DNA of 43,248 nt. Origin: Synergistaceae bacterium (lineage in GTDB: Bacteria; Synergistota; Synergistia; Synergistales; Aminobacteriaceae). Within the stretch, counting starts at the first letter, position 1, and every line of letters starts with the position of its first letter. A program made the translations under genes and the position numbers. Below are positions 8,579-16,599 of this stretch, piece by piece. The stretch is from assembly GCA_009783355.1 (NCBI GenBank), contig WRHH01000020.1, positions 1 through 43,248 of the forward strand, given 5' to 3'. The notes below the pieces were generated by a model that saw only the letters and a list, made by a program, of their open reading frames with translations, ran no database searches and was not told where the DNA came from.

Positions 8579-11500
8579 ATGAGCAAGAAATTTAGCAGAA
8601 TTTATATAGCGGTATTGATTTGTATTTTTTGCGCTTCATTAGCGTCATCCGCTTTCGCTACAGCCAGCAGAGTAATACCCGGCAAGGAAAGCGGGTTGGT
8701 TGTCACGATGAACTGGATGGCTGACGCGGCGGGGCAAAAAATATTGGACATGGGCGGTAACGCGATTGATGCGGCGGCCGCTGTGGGTTACGCTTTGGCG
8801 GTTGTGGAACCGTCAGTCGGTAATATTGGAGGGGGCGGTTTTGCTCTCATCTACCTGAAGGATAAAGGTGAGATAGAAGCCTTAGATTTCCGCGAGACGG
8901 CGCCCTCGGCGATGCATAGGCTATCGTTTGTGGCCACGGATAGTGCAGATTTTGACATTAATGATCTTAGTACATATCAAGCTCGAAGGTATATAAACCC
9001 CATTACCGGTCGGAACCACGGCAACGCAAGTTCTTTTGGATACTTGGCTTCTGGTGTTCCGGGATCCCCCGCCGGGTTTTGTGAAATGGTAGCGAAATAC
9101 GGAAGCGGAAAAGTGACAATTGCGCAGATAATGGAGCCTGCTATTCAGCTGGCAGAAAAAGGGCATCCTCTAATGGCAAACCGAAGCATCGCCGCCGCTA
9201 ATTTTGACTTTGACGGCACAAAGAAACACTTTTCCAAGGACGGAGTCAATTATCAAGCGGGCGAAATATTCAAGCAACCGGCTCTTGCTGAAACGCTAAA
9301 GCGTATCGCAGCCAAACCGACTTCTGCTGACGGGTACGGGTTCTATGAAGGTGCTACAGCAGATTTTATTGTTGCCGATGTGCTAAAGTACGGAGGACTA
9401 ATAACACACGCTGACCTTGCGAATTACAAGAACCTGCTCAAATGGCGCAAGCCCGTTGAGGGTACGTATCGCGGCTTCAAGGTATTTTCAATGTGTCCTC
9501 CAAGCTCGGGCGGCACTCACATAATCCAGATGCTCAACGTCGTTGAGAACGCGCCAATCGGAGACAGGGACGCGGGTTACGGGTTCAAGGCTTTGAAGAC
9601 GATATGGCTGATGACCCAGGCGCAGCGTCAGGCATACGCCGACCGCTCCGAATACATGGGCGACCCCGATACTGCGGCGCTTCTGGGCATTACAATCCCT
9701 GTGGATAAACTTACATCAAAGGATTATGCGAAGGAAATTTATGACAAAATAGTGGTATCCGGAGATAATGGGAACAGAGCTATCCCGAGCAATGAGATAA
9801 TCCCCGGCTTTGGTCCTCTCTCCTCGTATTCGGGCGGCGGCGGCGGCCCCGGGACTGAGACAACGCACTATTCTGTCATAGACAAAGATGGCAACGCGGT
9901 TGCAATCACCTATACCATCAATTCCGGATGGGGATGCGGAGCTGTAGTGGATGGAGCGGGCTTTTTCATGAACGATGAGCTTGACGATTTCGAAACCGTT
10001 CCGAATGTGATAAACGCGTTTGGCCAAATACGGTATGAAATTAACGTCCCAAGCGGCGACAAACGGCCTCTTAGCTCCATGTCGCCGACGATGGTGCTGC
10101 GCGAGAGCGACAACAGCCTGTTCTTAGTGACGGGAAGTCCGGGCGGCAGGACAATCATCAACACTAATTTCCATTGCATCGTTAATGCCATTGATCACAG
10201 CATGAACGTCAGTCAGATGACGACGGCGCCGCGTACCGACGTGCAGTGGTATCCGGATTCGGTATCGGACAGAATTAATTACGAGCCCATGTACGGATTC
10301 ACGAACGACACTCTCAAAGAACTAAGCGATATAGGTTATACGTATTTGACCACGTCACAGGGGAACGTCGACGCCATTATGGTCGGCGCCAGAACGGGGA
10401 GCGGCCGTGCGGTTACGGGCGCGAATGACCCGAGAAGCTTCTATGAGCCATTTGCATATGGGTTCACAGCTCCTCTCAAATTGGGAGCGCATGTTCCGGA
10501 CGAGAGCAACCCGGTTGTAGGCGTAACGGTAGCGCCGGCAAGCGCTGATGTGCTCTCCGACGGTTCGTCCTTGTCAATTCGGGCGATATTTGATCCTTTG
10601 AACGCGGCGAATCAGAACGTGACATGGAGCACAAGCGACAGCACATTAGCCACAGTTGCCCCGTCCACGGGTACTGTGATTACTGTTGTCGCGAACAATA
10701 CGGGCAAAGCGGGAACAGTCACGATAACGGCAACGACTGAGGATGGCAATAAGACAAGCGCGTGCGTTGTGACCGTAAAACCGATTGAAGTAGAAAGAAT
10801 AGATTTGGACAAGACCTCGCTCACGCTTTACCCCGGAGGAAGCGATACCATAACCGCGACAATTGCGCCCGCCAATGCGACGGACAAGAATGTAACGTGG
10901 AGCGCAAGCAACACTGCGGTAGTATCATTGAACAGTAACGCAGGGGGTACGGTTATGGCGACCGCGATTAGTCCGGGTACATCCACGATAACAGCAGCGG
11001 CGGGCGGTAAAACAGCGATAATAACGGCGACCGTTTCACCGGTTCCGGTAGAATCAGTGGCTTTAAACAAGACCTCTCTCACGCTTCTGACCGGAGAAAG
11101 CGAAACGCTGATCGCGACAGTGTTGCCATGGAACGCTCCTCAAAACGTGACGTGGTCCACAAGCGACAATACGATAGCCACTGTGACAAACGGTACGGTA
11201 ACCGCGAACAGCAGCGGCAAAGCCGGGAGGGTCTTAATTACAGCCGCGGCGGAGAACGCGAGCGCGACGTGTATAGTGACGGTAAACACGAAAGTTCCTC
11301 CGACAGGCGGCGGAATAATTTTACCCGGAGGCACGGAAGTCGATCTTCCCGGCGGCGCTGTTATTGATCCGGACGGGACAATTAAGCTTCCGGACAACGA
11401 AGGCGGCACGGCGACAACAGCCGGGGGCTTGGTGATAGGTATCCCCGGCGGGACGGTAATTACATCGGACGGAATGATAATACTGCCGCCCAATGAAGAA

Positions 11501-12076
11501 GGCGTTTTGGAACTCCCCGGCGCCGATGTCAGTCTTCCGGGCGGAACTGTGATTTTACCTGATGGTACGATTAAGATGCCGGCCGACGAAGGCGGCGTGT
11601 TGACGACCTCGGACGGCGTGGAAGTAGCGTTGCCGGAAGGTACAGTTATCTGGCCTGATGGAACGGTAGCCATGCCTCCGGATAGCTCCGCAACTGTTAA
11701 AACCCCGGATGGAGAAGTTGAGACGAAAGTTTCTGGAAGTTTCAGAATTGAAGCGGACGAGACGATTACGCTGTTCTCAGGTTCGGCTGATAACGTGACG
11801 ATCACGACTTCGGACGGCACAAAGATAGTGCTTCAGAGCGGAAGTATTGTAGACGGCGACACTTTTGTCATCGGGCAGGGAGGCGCGGTAATAATTTTCC
11901 CGGACGGCAAGACGAAGGCCATCTCCAAAGATGTAAGCATAAAAGTTAACCCCGATGGCAGCGTGGATACAGGCAAGAGCAAAGGCAGAGGCGGATGCGA
12001 CCTCGGCGTCGGCATTCTTGCTTGTATAATAGCAGGAATCGGGTTATTTGTTGCGAGGAGAAAGTTACTGAAATAA
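8579..12076 (+). CDS. ggt: Gamma-glutamyltransferase with Ig-like domains, repeat stalk and Synergist-CTERM-like anchor
   Basis: This 1165-residue protein starts with a signal peptide (about residues 1-30, ending SSAFA). A complete gamma-glutamyltransferase domain extends to about residue 640. Its nucleophile Thr428 is in ETTHYSVIDKDGNAVA, and VTGSPGGRTIINT holds the oxyanion motif. Three bacterial Ig-like (BIG2) domains follow at about 645-735, 735-820 and 821-904, each with N-V-T-W-S and ending in a T-V-x-P/N strand. About four repeats of LPGGTVI...PDGTIK.P...EGG fill 907-1040. The end GGCDLGVGILACIIAG followed by ARRK matches the Synergist-CTERM sorting signal (Cys, helix, basic tail). The start is set by AGAAAGGAG seven bases upstream. 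Gene 1 ends 51 bases before. It is probably a cell-surface enzyme on a stalk. The large frame antisense to the stalk is a composition artefact. Confidence 0.93.
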   Translation: MSKKFSRIYIAVLICIFCASLASSAFATASRVIPGKESGLVVTMNWMADAAGQKILDMGGNAIDAAAAVGYALAVVEPSVGNIGGGGFALIYLKDKGEIEALDFRETAPSAMHRLSFVATDSADFDINDLSTYQARRYINPITGRNHGNASSFGYLASGVPGSPAGFCEMVAKYGSGKVTIAQIMEPAIQLAEKGHPLMANRSIAAANFDFDGTKKHFSKDGVNYQAGEIFKQPALAETLKRIAAKPTSADGYGFYEGATADFIVADVLKYGGLITHADLANYKNLLKWRKPVEGTYRGFKVFSMCPPSSGGTHIIQMLNVVENAPIGDRDAGYGFKALKTIWLMTQAQRQAYADRSEYMGDPDTAALLGITIPVDKLTSKDYAKEIYDKIVVSGDNGNRAIPSNEIIPGFGPLSSYSGGGGGPGTETTHYSVIDKDGNAVAITYTINSGWGCGAVVDGAGFFMNDELDDFETVPNVINAFGQIRYEINVPSGDKRPLSSMSPTMVLRESDNSLFLVTGSPGGRTIINTNFHCIVNAIDHSMNVSQMTTAPRTDVQWYPDSVSDRINYEPMYGFTNDTLKELSDIGYTYLTTSQGNVDAIMVGARTGSGRAVTGANDPRSFYEPFAYGFTAPLKLGAHVPDESNPVVGVTVAPASADVLSDGSSLSIRAIFDPLNAANQNVTWSTSDSTLATVAPSTGTVITVVANNTGKAGTVTITATTEDGNKTSACVVTVKPIEVERIDLDKTSLTLYPGGSDTITATIAPANATDKNVTWSASNTAVVSLNSNAGGTVMATAISPGTSTITAAAGGKTAIITATVSPVPVESVALNKTSLTLLTGESETLIATVLPWNAPQNVTWSTSDNTIATVTNGTVTANSSGKAGRVLITAAAENASATCIVTVNTKVPPTGGGIILPGGTEVDLPGGAVIDPDGTIKLPDNEGGTATTAGGLVIGIPGGTVITSDGMIILPPNEEGVLELPGADVSLPGGTVILPDGTIKMPADEGGVLTTSDGVEVALPEGTVIWPDGTVAMPPDSSATVKTPDGEVETKVSGSFRIEADETITLFSGSADNVTITTSDGTKIVLQSGSIVDGDTFVIGQGGAVIIFPDGKTKAISKDVSIKVNPDGSVDTGKSKGRGGCDLGVGILACIIAGIGLFVARRKLLK

Positions 12077-12106
12077 GTAAATAAGATACTCTATTAGTTT
12101 TGGCTT

Positions 12107-12137
12107 CCCTCCGCTATGCTGACGGTATGGCGGAGGG
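12107..12137. terminator. Stem-loop between convergent genes
   Basis: CCCTCCGC at 12107-12114 pairs perfectly with GCGGAGGG at 12130-12137, and the stem can be extended inwards with T-G and A-T pairs. It sits between the end of the second transferase and the end of the convergent dehydrogenase, so it probably terminates transcription. There is no long T run on either side, so a classical intrinsic terminator is not certain. Confidence 0.6.
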
Positions 12138-12170
12138 AGGTTAAATATAATGATCAATGCACACTTCACG

Positions 12171-13271
12171 CTATTCAAACGGGAATTTATATTTCAACCC
12201 AAACTCATCCCGCATTGCCGCCATTTCCGCCTGAAGGGATTCATTAACCGGCAGACCTTTGTCCTTTCGCTCCTGCCATGTTAAATATTCCTTCTCTCCC
12301 GCTGTGTAAATCCGGTCGTGTCCCGGGGCTTTTTCCGAATTCCTGAGCTCGCGCAGTATATTTCCCGTTATTTTCTTGAATACCGGAAGGGGGATGAAAA
12401 ACTCGACGTTAATAGCGATGAAGAAATGCCCGATATGGAATGGCTTTTTTTCGCCATCTTCCCCTATTCCGTTCAGCATTTTCATGTAGCTTCCGTTTTG
12501 GAGAGCGGAGCTCAATATTTCAACAACTGTTGCATATCCAAATCCTTTGTATCCCGCAAATTCGTCCCCAATGCCGCCGACTGGCGAAAGCGCCGCAGTC
12601 CCGTTCACGAGATCCTTTAGTATCTGTTCGGAGTCGGTCTTCGCGCTCCCGTCCTTTCCTATCACCATTCCGGCGGGAGTCGGCGAGCCCTTGCGCGCTA
12701 ACGCTTCTATTTTTCCTCTCTGGGTTATGGACGTTGCGCAATCCAGCATGAATTCAAAAGGGTCGTCTGTTGGTATCCCGAACGTCAGCGGGTTTGTGCC
12801 GAGCATGTTTTCAACTCCGAAAGTCGGGGCAATTGACGGGCGGGCGTTGGTGCCCGTGATGCCTATACATCCGTTCTTGACCGCCATGCTTGCATAGTAC
12901 CCCGCTATTCCAAAGTGAGTGGAGTTTCTTACAACTACCATCCCAAGCCCGAATTTTTTAGCCTTGTCTATTGCCATTTGCATCGAACGCTTGCCGACGA
13001 CCTGTCCCATTCCGTCGTGCCCGTCAACAACCGCCGTTGCGGCAGAATCTTTCACAATCTCGAAGTTTGTCACGGGGCTTTGTATCTTTGCTTTAATCCT
13101 GTCCACATAGATGGGTTTCAAACGGTTGATCCCGTGGGACTCTATCCCTCTCCTGTCGGACTCCAGCAGAATATCCGTGCATACGGCGGCGTCATCGGGC
13201 GGCACCCCGCACCCGCTGAATATGTCAAACACAAATTTTTCCATCAATTCCCATGGTATGGTCGATTGCAT
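12171..13271 (-). CDS. Malate/L-lactate dehydrogenase family (Ldh_2) oxidoreductase
   Basis: This 366-residue protein belongs to the Ldh_2 family (PF02615), NAD(P)-dependent 2-hydroxyacid dehydrogenases unrelated to classical MDH/LDH and including malate, sulfolactate and ureidoglycolate dehydrogenases. Family signatures are RGIESHGINRLKPIYVDRI, VVDGHDGMGQVVG, VVVRNSTHFGIAGYYA with the catalytic His, GCIGITGTNARPSIAPTFG, MLGTNPLTFGIPT and GYKGFGYATVVEIL. An AGGAGG ribosome site stands before the ATG. The gene is last in a leftward row (antitoxin, toxin, GNAT, this gene) with a 22-base gap from the GNAT gene. Substrate cannot be told from sequence; a malate-oxaloacetate step next to citrate fermentation is possible but speculative. 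Confidence 0.88.
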   Translation of the reverse strand: MQSTIPWELMEKFVFDIFSGCGVPPDDAAVCTDILLESDRRGIESHGINRLKPIYVDRIKAKIQSPVTNFEIVKDSAATAVVDGHDGMGQVVGKRSMQMAIDKAKKFGLGMVVVRNSTHFGIAGYYASMAVKNGCIGITGTNARPSIAPTFGVENMLGTNPLTFGIPTDDPFEFMLDCATSITQRGKIEALARKGSPTPAGMVIGKDGSAKTDSEQILKDLVNGTAALSPVGGIGDEFAGYKGFGYATVVEILSSALQNGSYMKMLNGIGEDGEKKPFHIGHFFIAINVEFFIPLPVFKKITGNILRELRNSEKAPGHDRIYTAGEKEYLTWQERKDKGLPVNESLQAEMAAMRDEFGLKYKFPFE

Positions 13272-13293
13272 GTGAATTCCTCCTTCTTTAGAA

Positions 13294-13782
13294 TCAGTTC
13301 TCTATGTTTGCTAAATTATCGATACCTTCACCGGTCAAGCGATAAATCGTCCAGTCATCCAAAGGCTTTGCGCCCAAAGAAAGGTAAAAATCAATGCCTT
13401 GTTTATTCCAGTCGAGGCAGACCCACTCGAGACGTCCGCAATCGCTATTTCGCGCGATTCGCGCCACGGCGGCGAACAATTTTCGCCCGATTCCCATTTT
13501 TCGCGCGCTTGGGCGCACGTACAGGTCTTCAAGGTACATCCCCGCGCGTCCTAAAAACGTTGAGAAATTATGAAAGAACAGAGCGTAGCCTACTGGTTCG
13601 TTGTCGAGTTCGGCGATAAGCGCCCCGGCTATTTTCTTCCCGAACAGCCATTCGCGCAGCGTTTCCTCCGTCGCAACGAGCTGGTCGAGCAGTTTTTCAT
13701 ATTCGGCAAGTTCTTTTATTAAGCCCAAAATTACCGGCGTATCCTCCGCAAGCGCTGCTCTTATTTTACATTTAGTACTCAC
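13294..13782 (-). CDS. GNAT-family N-acetyltransferase
   Basis: This 162-residue GNAT protein is closest in appearance to the spermidine/spermine (diamine) N1-acetyltransferase group. It has IRAALAEDTPVILGLIKELAEYEK at the N-terminus, GYALFFHNFSTFLGRAG and the pair LEDLYVRPSARKMGIGRKL. The last contains the R-x-x-G-x-G acetyl-CoA loop. WNKQGIDFYLSLGAKPLDDW follows, typical of the C-terminal GNAT strand. The start is GTG at 13780-13782, preceded by GAGGAGAG with a seven-base spacer. It lies 34 bases after the toxin gene and 22 before the dehydrogenase, so it may be cotranscribed. The acetyl acceptor is unknown. Confidence 0.85.
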   Translation of the reverse strand: MSTKCKIRAALAEDTPVILGLIKELAEYEKLLDQLVATEETLREWLFGKKIAGALIAELDNEPVGYALFFHNFSTFLGRAGMYLEDLYVRPSARKMGIGRKLFAAVARIARNSDCGRLEWVCLDWNKQGIDFYLSLGAKPLDDWTIYRLTGEGIDNLANIEN

Positions 13783-13816
13783 TTATTATCTCTCCTCAAT
13801 TATCTTAACAGTTCAT

Positions 13817-14335
13817 TTATTTTGAGCCTTCTTTAGAACGAAGAAAGCTCGTTTCCAAGTCTTGGCGCGGAATATATAAATGTCGCGCGTCATCCAGTAA
13901 TGATTCAAACCCGAATTTCTTGTAAAAAGCGCAAGCATTGCTATCTTTCGCGTTAACTGTCATAAATACCCAAGCGGAAACATTTAGTACGCTCCTAATG
14001 GCGGCATCCGCCAATAATTGAGCTCCGACTCCTTGTCCTTGCGTTGTGGTGTCCACAGCCAATCGTCCCAAACGAATAGCCGGAACCTCCGTATACTTTG
14101 GTAATTTCTTGCGCGAAGCAGGCGGAACAGTGTCAAGATTTACACTTGTGTTGGACAATGTGTAATACCCTATGACTTTATTTGTGACGCTTTCTATAGC
14201 CACGAATAGAGCAGCATAGTATTTGCGAACGTCTTGTCCGGCCTGTCGAAAAAGATATTGGTTCAATTCGGCTATGCCGCAATCGAACCCGTCTTTCACA
14301 TGCGATTTCTCATGAGATACGATAACAAAATTCAT
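13817..14335 (-). CDS. GNAT-type toxin of a type II toxin-antitoxin system
   Basis: This 172-residue GNAT protein has the features of TacT/AtaT-type toxins, which acetylate aminoacyl-tRNA and stop translation. The N-terminus has FDCGIAELNQYLFRQAGQD and YYTLSNTSV. The acetyl-CoA site is RLGRLAVDTTTQGQGVGAQLL, and the end is NACAFYKKFGFESL. The start codon ATG directly follows the antitoxin stop with no spacer, the usual arrangement for DUF1778-GNAT pairs. Toxin function is inferred from fold and partner; the target tRNA is unknown. Confidence 0.9.
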   Translation of the reverse strand: MNFVIVSHEKSHVKDGFDCGIAELNQYLFRQAGQDVRKYYAALFVAIESVTNKVIGYYTLSNTSVNLDTVPPASRKKLPKYTEVPAIRLGRLAVDTTTQGQGVGAQLLADAAIRSVLNVSAWVFMTVNAKDSNACAFYKKFGFESLLDDARHLYIPRQDLETSFLRSKEGSK

Positions 14336-14635
14336 TTATGTATCTTCAGACATGTTTTCGAGGCGCTTCTGCATTGCTTTCCACATGGCGTCATTTACTT
14401 TAGGAGGCCTTGAAAGCATTTCGGTTAATTGAATCTGGTCTCGCTCCGAAAGTTCAATACGCTCGTTCTCCATCAACGTTTCTGCTGTTTCTTTGTTGGC
14501 GGCCACTATCAGAAAATCCGTTAGAGTTTGTCCGCGCATAAATGCGGCGTCCTGCCACCGGCGTTTGATTTCTTCTGGAACACGGGCACGGATATTGGCT
14601 CTCCGAAGTTCGTTTTGTATAGCTGTGTTTTGCAT
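14336..14635 (-). CDS. DUF1778-family antitoxin
   Basis: This 99-residue protein belongs to the DUF1778/TacA family of ribbon-helix-helix antitoxins. The N-terminal half (RRANIRARVPEEIKRRWQDA, then GQTLTDFLIVAAN) is the DNA-binding fold. The C-terminal half with LSERDQIQLTEMLSRPPKVN should wrap the GNAT toxin. The start at 14635 is chosen over the in-frame GTG nine bases upstream because GAGAGGTG at 14642-14649 serves as its ribosome site. The promoter just upstream contains an interrupted palindrome, consistent with the autoregulation known for this family. Confidence 0.9.
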   Translation of the reverse strand: MQNTAIQNELRRANIRARVPEEIKRRWQDAAFMRGQTLTDFLIVAANKETAETLMENERIELSERDQIQLTEMLSRPPKVNDAMWKAMQKRLENMSEDT

Positions 14636-14655
14636 TGTGATCACCTCTCATAAAA

Positions 14656-14684
14656 AGTGTATCCCCTTTAGCAATACAAGTCAA
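14656..14684 (-). promoter_or_regulatory. Promoter and likely operator of the toxin-antitoxin operon
   Basis: On the minus strand TTGACT (14684-14679) and TACACT (14661-14656) are separated by exactly 17 bases, a good sigma-70-type promoter. The spacer and -10 region contain GTAT and ATAC as half-sites of an imperfect palindrome, a plausible binding site for the antitoxin. The antitoxin ATG lies about 20 bases beyond the -10 box. Confidence 0.65.
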
Positions 14685-14719
14685 GGGTAGTTTTCGCTTT
14701 GTTTATTCTTTTTTCAGAG

Positions 14720-14725
14720 TATAAT
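14720..14725 (+). promoter_or_regulatory. -10 box upstream of the exported PNPOx-like gene
   Basis: A perfect TATAAT lies 37 bases before the ATG at 14763. The -35 region (CTTTGT, 17 bases upstream) is poor. It faces away from the toxin-antitoxin promoter in the same short gap. A ribosome site AGGAGAGG lies at 14746-14753. Confidence 0.5.
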
Positions 14726-14762
14726 GTGAATTGAAAATTATGGACAGGAGAGGTGTAAACAA

Positions 14763-15260
14763 ATGAAGATATATTACATTATATTACTTATTACTTCGCT
14801 TTTTGTTGGCACATGCGGAGTGTCATTTGCCGCTGCGATAAACGAAGGAGATGAAAGTGCAAACATGCAGGAGGTACACGATTTCTTAAAAGGATGCGGC
14901 CATTACTACCTTTCAACAGTGGAAGGCGATCAGCCGCGAGTTCGTCCGTTCGGCAGCCTCGCCATTTTTGAGGGCAAGCTATATTTTCAAACGGGTAAAG
15001 TAAAGGATGTTTCGAAGCAGATGTCCGTCAATCCGAAAATTGAAATTTGCGCTTACGACGGAAAGGGCAACTGGCTCCGGGTACAAGCCGTAGCTGTTGA
15101 GGACGAAAGGAGAGAAACAAAGCAATTCATGCTGGACGCTCATCCGCAGCTGAAAAGTATGTATTCAGCGGACGACGGCAATACCCAAGTACTGTATCTC
15201 AAGGAAGCCATAGCAAGGTTTCACTCGTTTTCAGGCGAGACCAGAGTTACAAAGTTCTAA
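14763..15260 (+). CDS. Exported pyridoxamine 5'-phosphate oxidase-like (split-barrel flavin-binding) protein
   Basis: This 165-residue protein begins with a signal peptide (MKIYYIILLITSLFVGTCGV, then SFAAA). A PNPOx-like split barrel follows: MQEVHDFLKGCGHYYLSTVE, QPRVRPFGSLAIFEGKLYFQ, KDVSKQMSVNPKIEICAYDG and WLRVQAVAV. Such domains bind FMN, F420 or heme. The family is normally cytoplasmic, so the signal peptide is unusual; a Cys at position 18 lies in the hydrophobic stretch but does not form a good lipobox. The gene stands alone, divergent from the toxin-antitoxin operon, with its own -10 box. The physiological substrate is unknown. Confidence 0.85.
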   Translation: MKIYYIILLITSLFVGTCGVSFAAAINEGDESANMQEVHDFLKGCGHYYLSTVEGDQPRVRPFGSLAIFEGKLYFQTGKVKDVSKQMSVNPKIEICAYDGKGNWLRVQAVAVEDERRETKQFMLDAHPQLKSMYSADDGNTQVLYLKEAIARFHSFSGETRVTKF

Positions 15261-15701
15261 AAATAGTTAATAACAAATATTATTAAAAGACCATAATTAT
15301 GGATATTTGGACAACGTAGAAGGTTTAGCGGGTAGGGGCGGCAGAAAGGCAATTCGGAACGGAATTAAAACAAACATTAACCGCGAACCACACGAAATAC
15401 ACGAAAAAAGACATGTATGTAGATAACGCAAAAGGTTTTTCGTTTATGGGCGGTTTGGTCGCTCCCGGTCTTCCTGACCGTCGTTCGCTCGCTGTTTATC
15501 TGCCGCCTCTTGACTTTGGCTGTTTAGAAGCACAACAAATGGCTATATTAGCGGGATCAACAGAATAAAAGCGGCTTTGCATTTCAGATGAATTTGATGC
15601 GAAGTCACTTTTTATAACCTGTAGCCATCATTGTAAGTTACAGCGCCTACTCGTTATTCAAATCAGCATCCCGTAGGGATGCACTCGACTTACAGCCACG
15701 C
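15261..15701. repeat. Gene-free region with palindromes and short repeats
   Basis: About 440 bases between convergent genes contain no credible gene. A perfect palindrome CCATAATTATGG lies at 15291-15302 and may end the upstream gene. GGCGGCAGA at 15337-15345 is matched by TCTGCCGCC at 15499-15507. Between them are a tandem of ACACGAAA-type units near 15390-15407 and a CGGTC/GACCG hairpin (15466-15480). Near 15632-15694 TGTAAGT and ACTTACA enclose the hairpin GCATCCC-GTA-GGGATGC (15665-15681). Such pieces look like remains of dispersed intergenic repeats, and the last hairpin may terminate kdsA. No function is proven. Confidence 0.55.
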
Positions 15702-16574
15702 TCATGTCTTTTCCATAAAATCAATTTCAGTAAACCCAATATCATTTCTCACGATAGAGTCTATTTTCTTAATCTGACGAAGATATTCCCTAACACGCTC
15801 TAATGGGATCATGTTTGGACCGTCGCATTTTGCTTCGGACGGCTTTGGGTGAGTTTCAATGAAAATGCCGTCGATGCCTATAGCTACCGCTGCGCGTGAT
15901 AATGGAAGTATGAAACGGCGGTCTCCTCCGCTTGCCGTGCCGCCCGCTCCCGGTTTTTGCACGCTGTGCGTCGCGTCGAATATTATCGGGCAGTCAAACG
16001 CGCGCATTTCAACCAAGCTTCTCATATCGACGACAAGCTCGTGATACCCCATCGTCGCGCCTCTTTCACATAGACAGGCGTTGCCGCCGGAATCACGGCA
16101 TTTGTTGAGCGCGGATAACATGTCCTCCGGCGCTAAGAATTGCGCTTTCTTTATGTTTATGGGCTTCTGTGTTTTTGCGGCGGCAACTAGCAGGTCCGTC
16201 TGCCTGCAAAGAAAAGCGGGAATTTGTAGCATATCGACGGATTGCGCTGCAACATCCGCCTGCCACGCCTCGTGTATATCGGTCAGCGTGGGAACTTGTA
16301 ATGCTTTTCCAATTCTTGACAACTGTTCAAGTCCAGTTTCTATGCCCGGGCCTCTCCAGCTTTTTATGGAAGTCCTGTTGGCCTTGTCGAAAGAAGCCTT
16401 GAAAATGTATTCAAAACCGAGTTCCGTACAAACCTCGCGCATTACTTCCCCGACCTGAATCCCGAGCTCGTAACTCTCGAGCGAGCATGGCCCCGCAATT
16501 ACAACAAGATTGTCTCCTCCAATATCAAATGGCTTGAAATGCCCGTCTTTTGATTCCACTCTGCAAGTACGCAT
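15702..16574 (-). CDS. kdsA: 3-deoxy-8-phosphooctulonate (KDO-8-P) synthase
   Basis: KdsA condenses phosphoenolpyruvate and arabinose-5-phosphate to KDO-8-phosphate (EC 2.5.1.55), a step in LPS core synthesis, which implies an outer membrane. The motifs VVIAGPCSLES, FKASFDKANRTSIKSWRGPG, DIHE, IPAFLCRQTDLL, KKAQFLAPEDM, FDATHSVQKPGA and IFIETHPKPSEAKCDGPN are all present. A Cys in AGPCSLES, where the E. coli enzyme has Asn, indicates the metal-dependent class. I chose the ATG at 16574 (290 residues) because AAAAAGGTGAT precedes it at good spacing. A GTG at 16607 would add eleven residues and overlap the upstream gene stop. It is last in the leftward operon after the DUF362 and AlbA_2 genes. 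Confidence 0.95.
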   Translation of the reverse strand: MRTCRVESKDGHFKPFDIGGDNLVVIAGPCSLESYELGIQVGEVMREVCTELGFEYIFKASFDKANRTSIKSWRGPGIETGLEQLSRIGKALQVPTLTDIHEAWQADVAAQSVDMLQIPAFLCRQTDLLVAAAKTQKPINIKKAQFLAPEDMLSALNKCRDSGGNACLCERGATMGYHELVVDMRSLVEMRAFDCPIIFDATHSVQKPGAGGTASGGDRRFILPLSRAAVAIGIDGIFIETHPKPSEAKCDGPNMIPLERVREYLRQIKKIDSIVRNDIGFTEIDFMEKT

Positions 16575-16599
16575 ATTGTTTATCACCTTTTTCAAGTTC

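Noticed and set aside
11140-11820. 226-residue leftward open frame
   Set aside because: It is antisense to the Gly/Pro/Thr repeat region of the transferase; its Pro/Ser/Val-rich sequence mirrors that repeat.
12915-13619. 234-residue rightward open frame
   Set aside because: It spans the antisense of two well-supported genes and their gap and has no ribosome site or domain.
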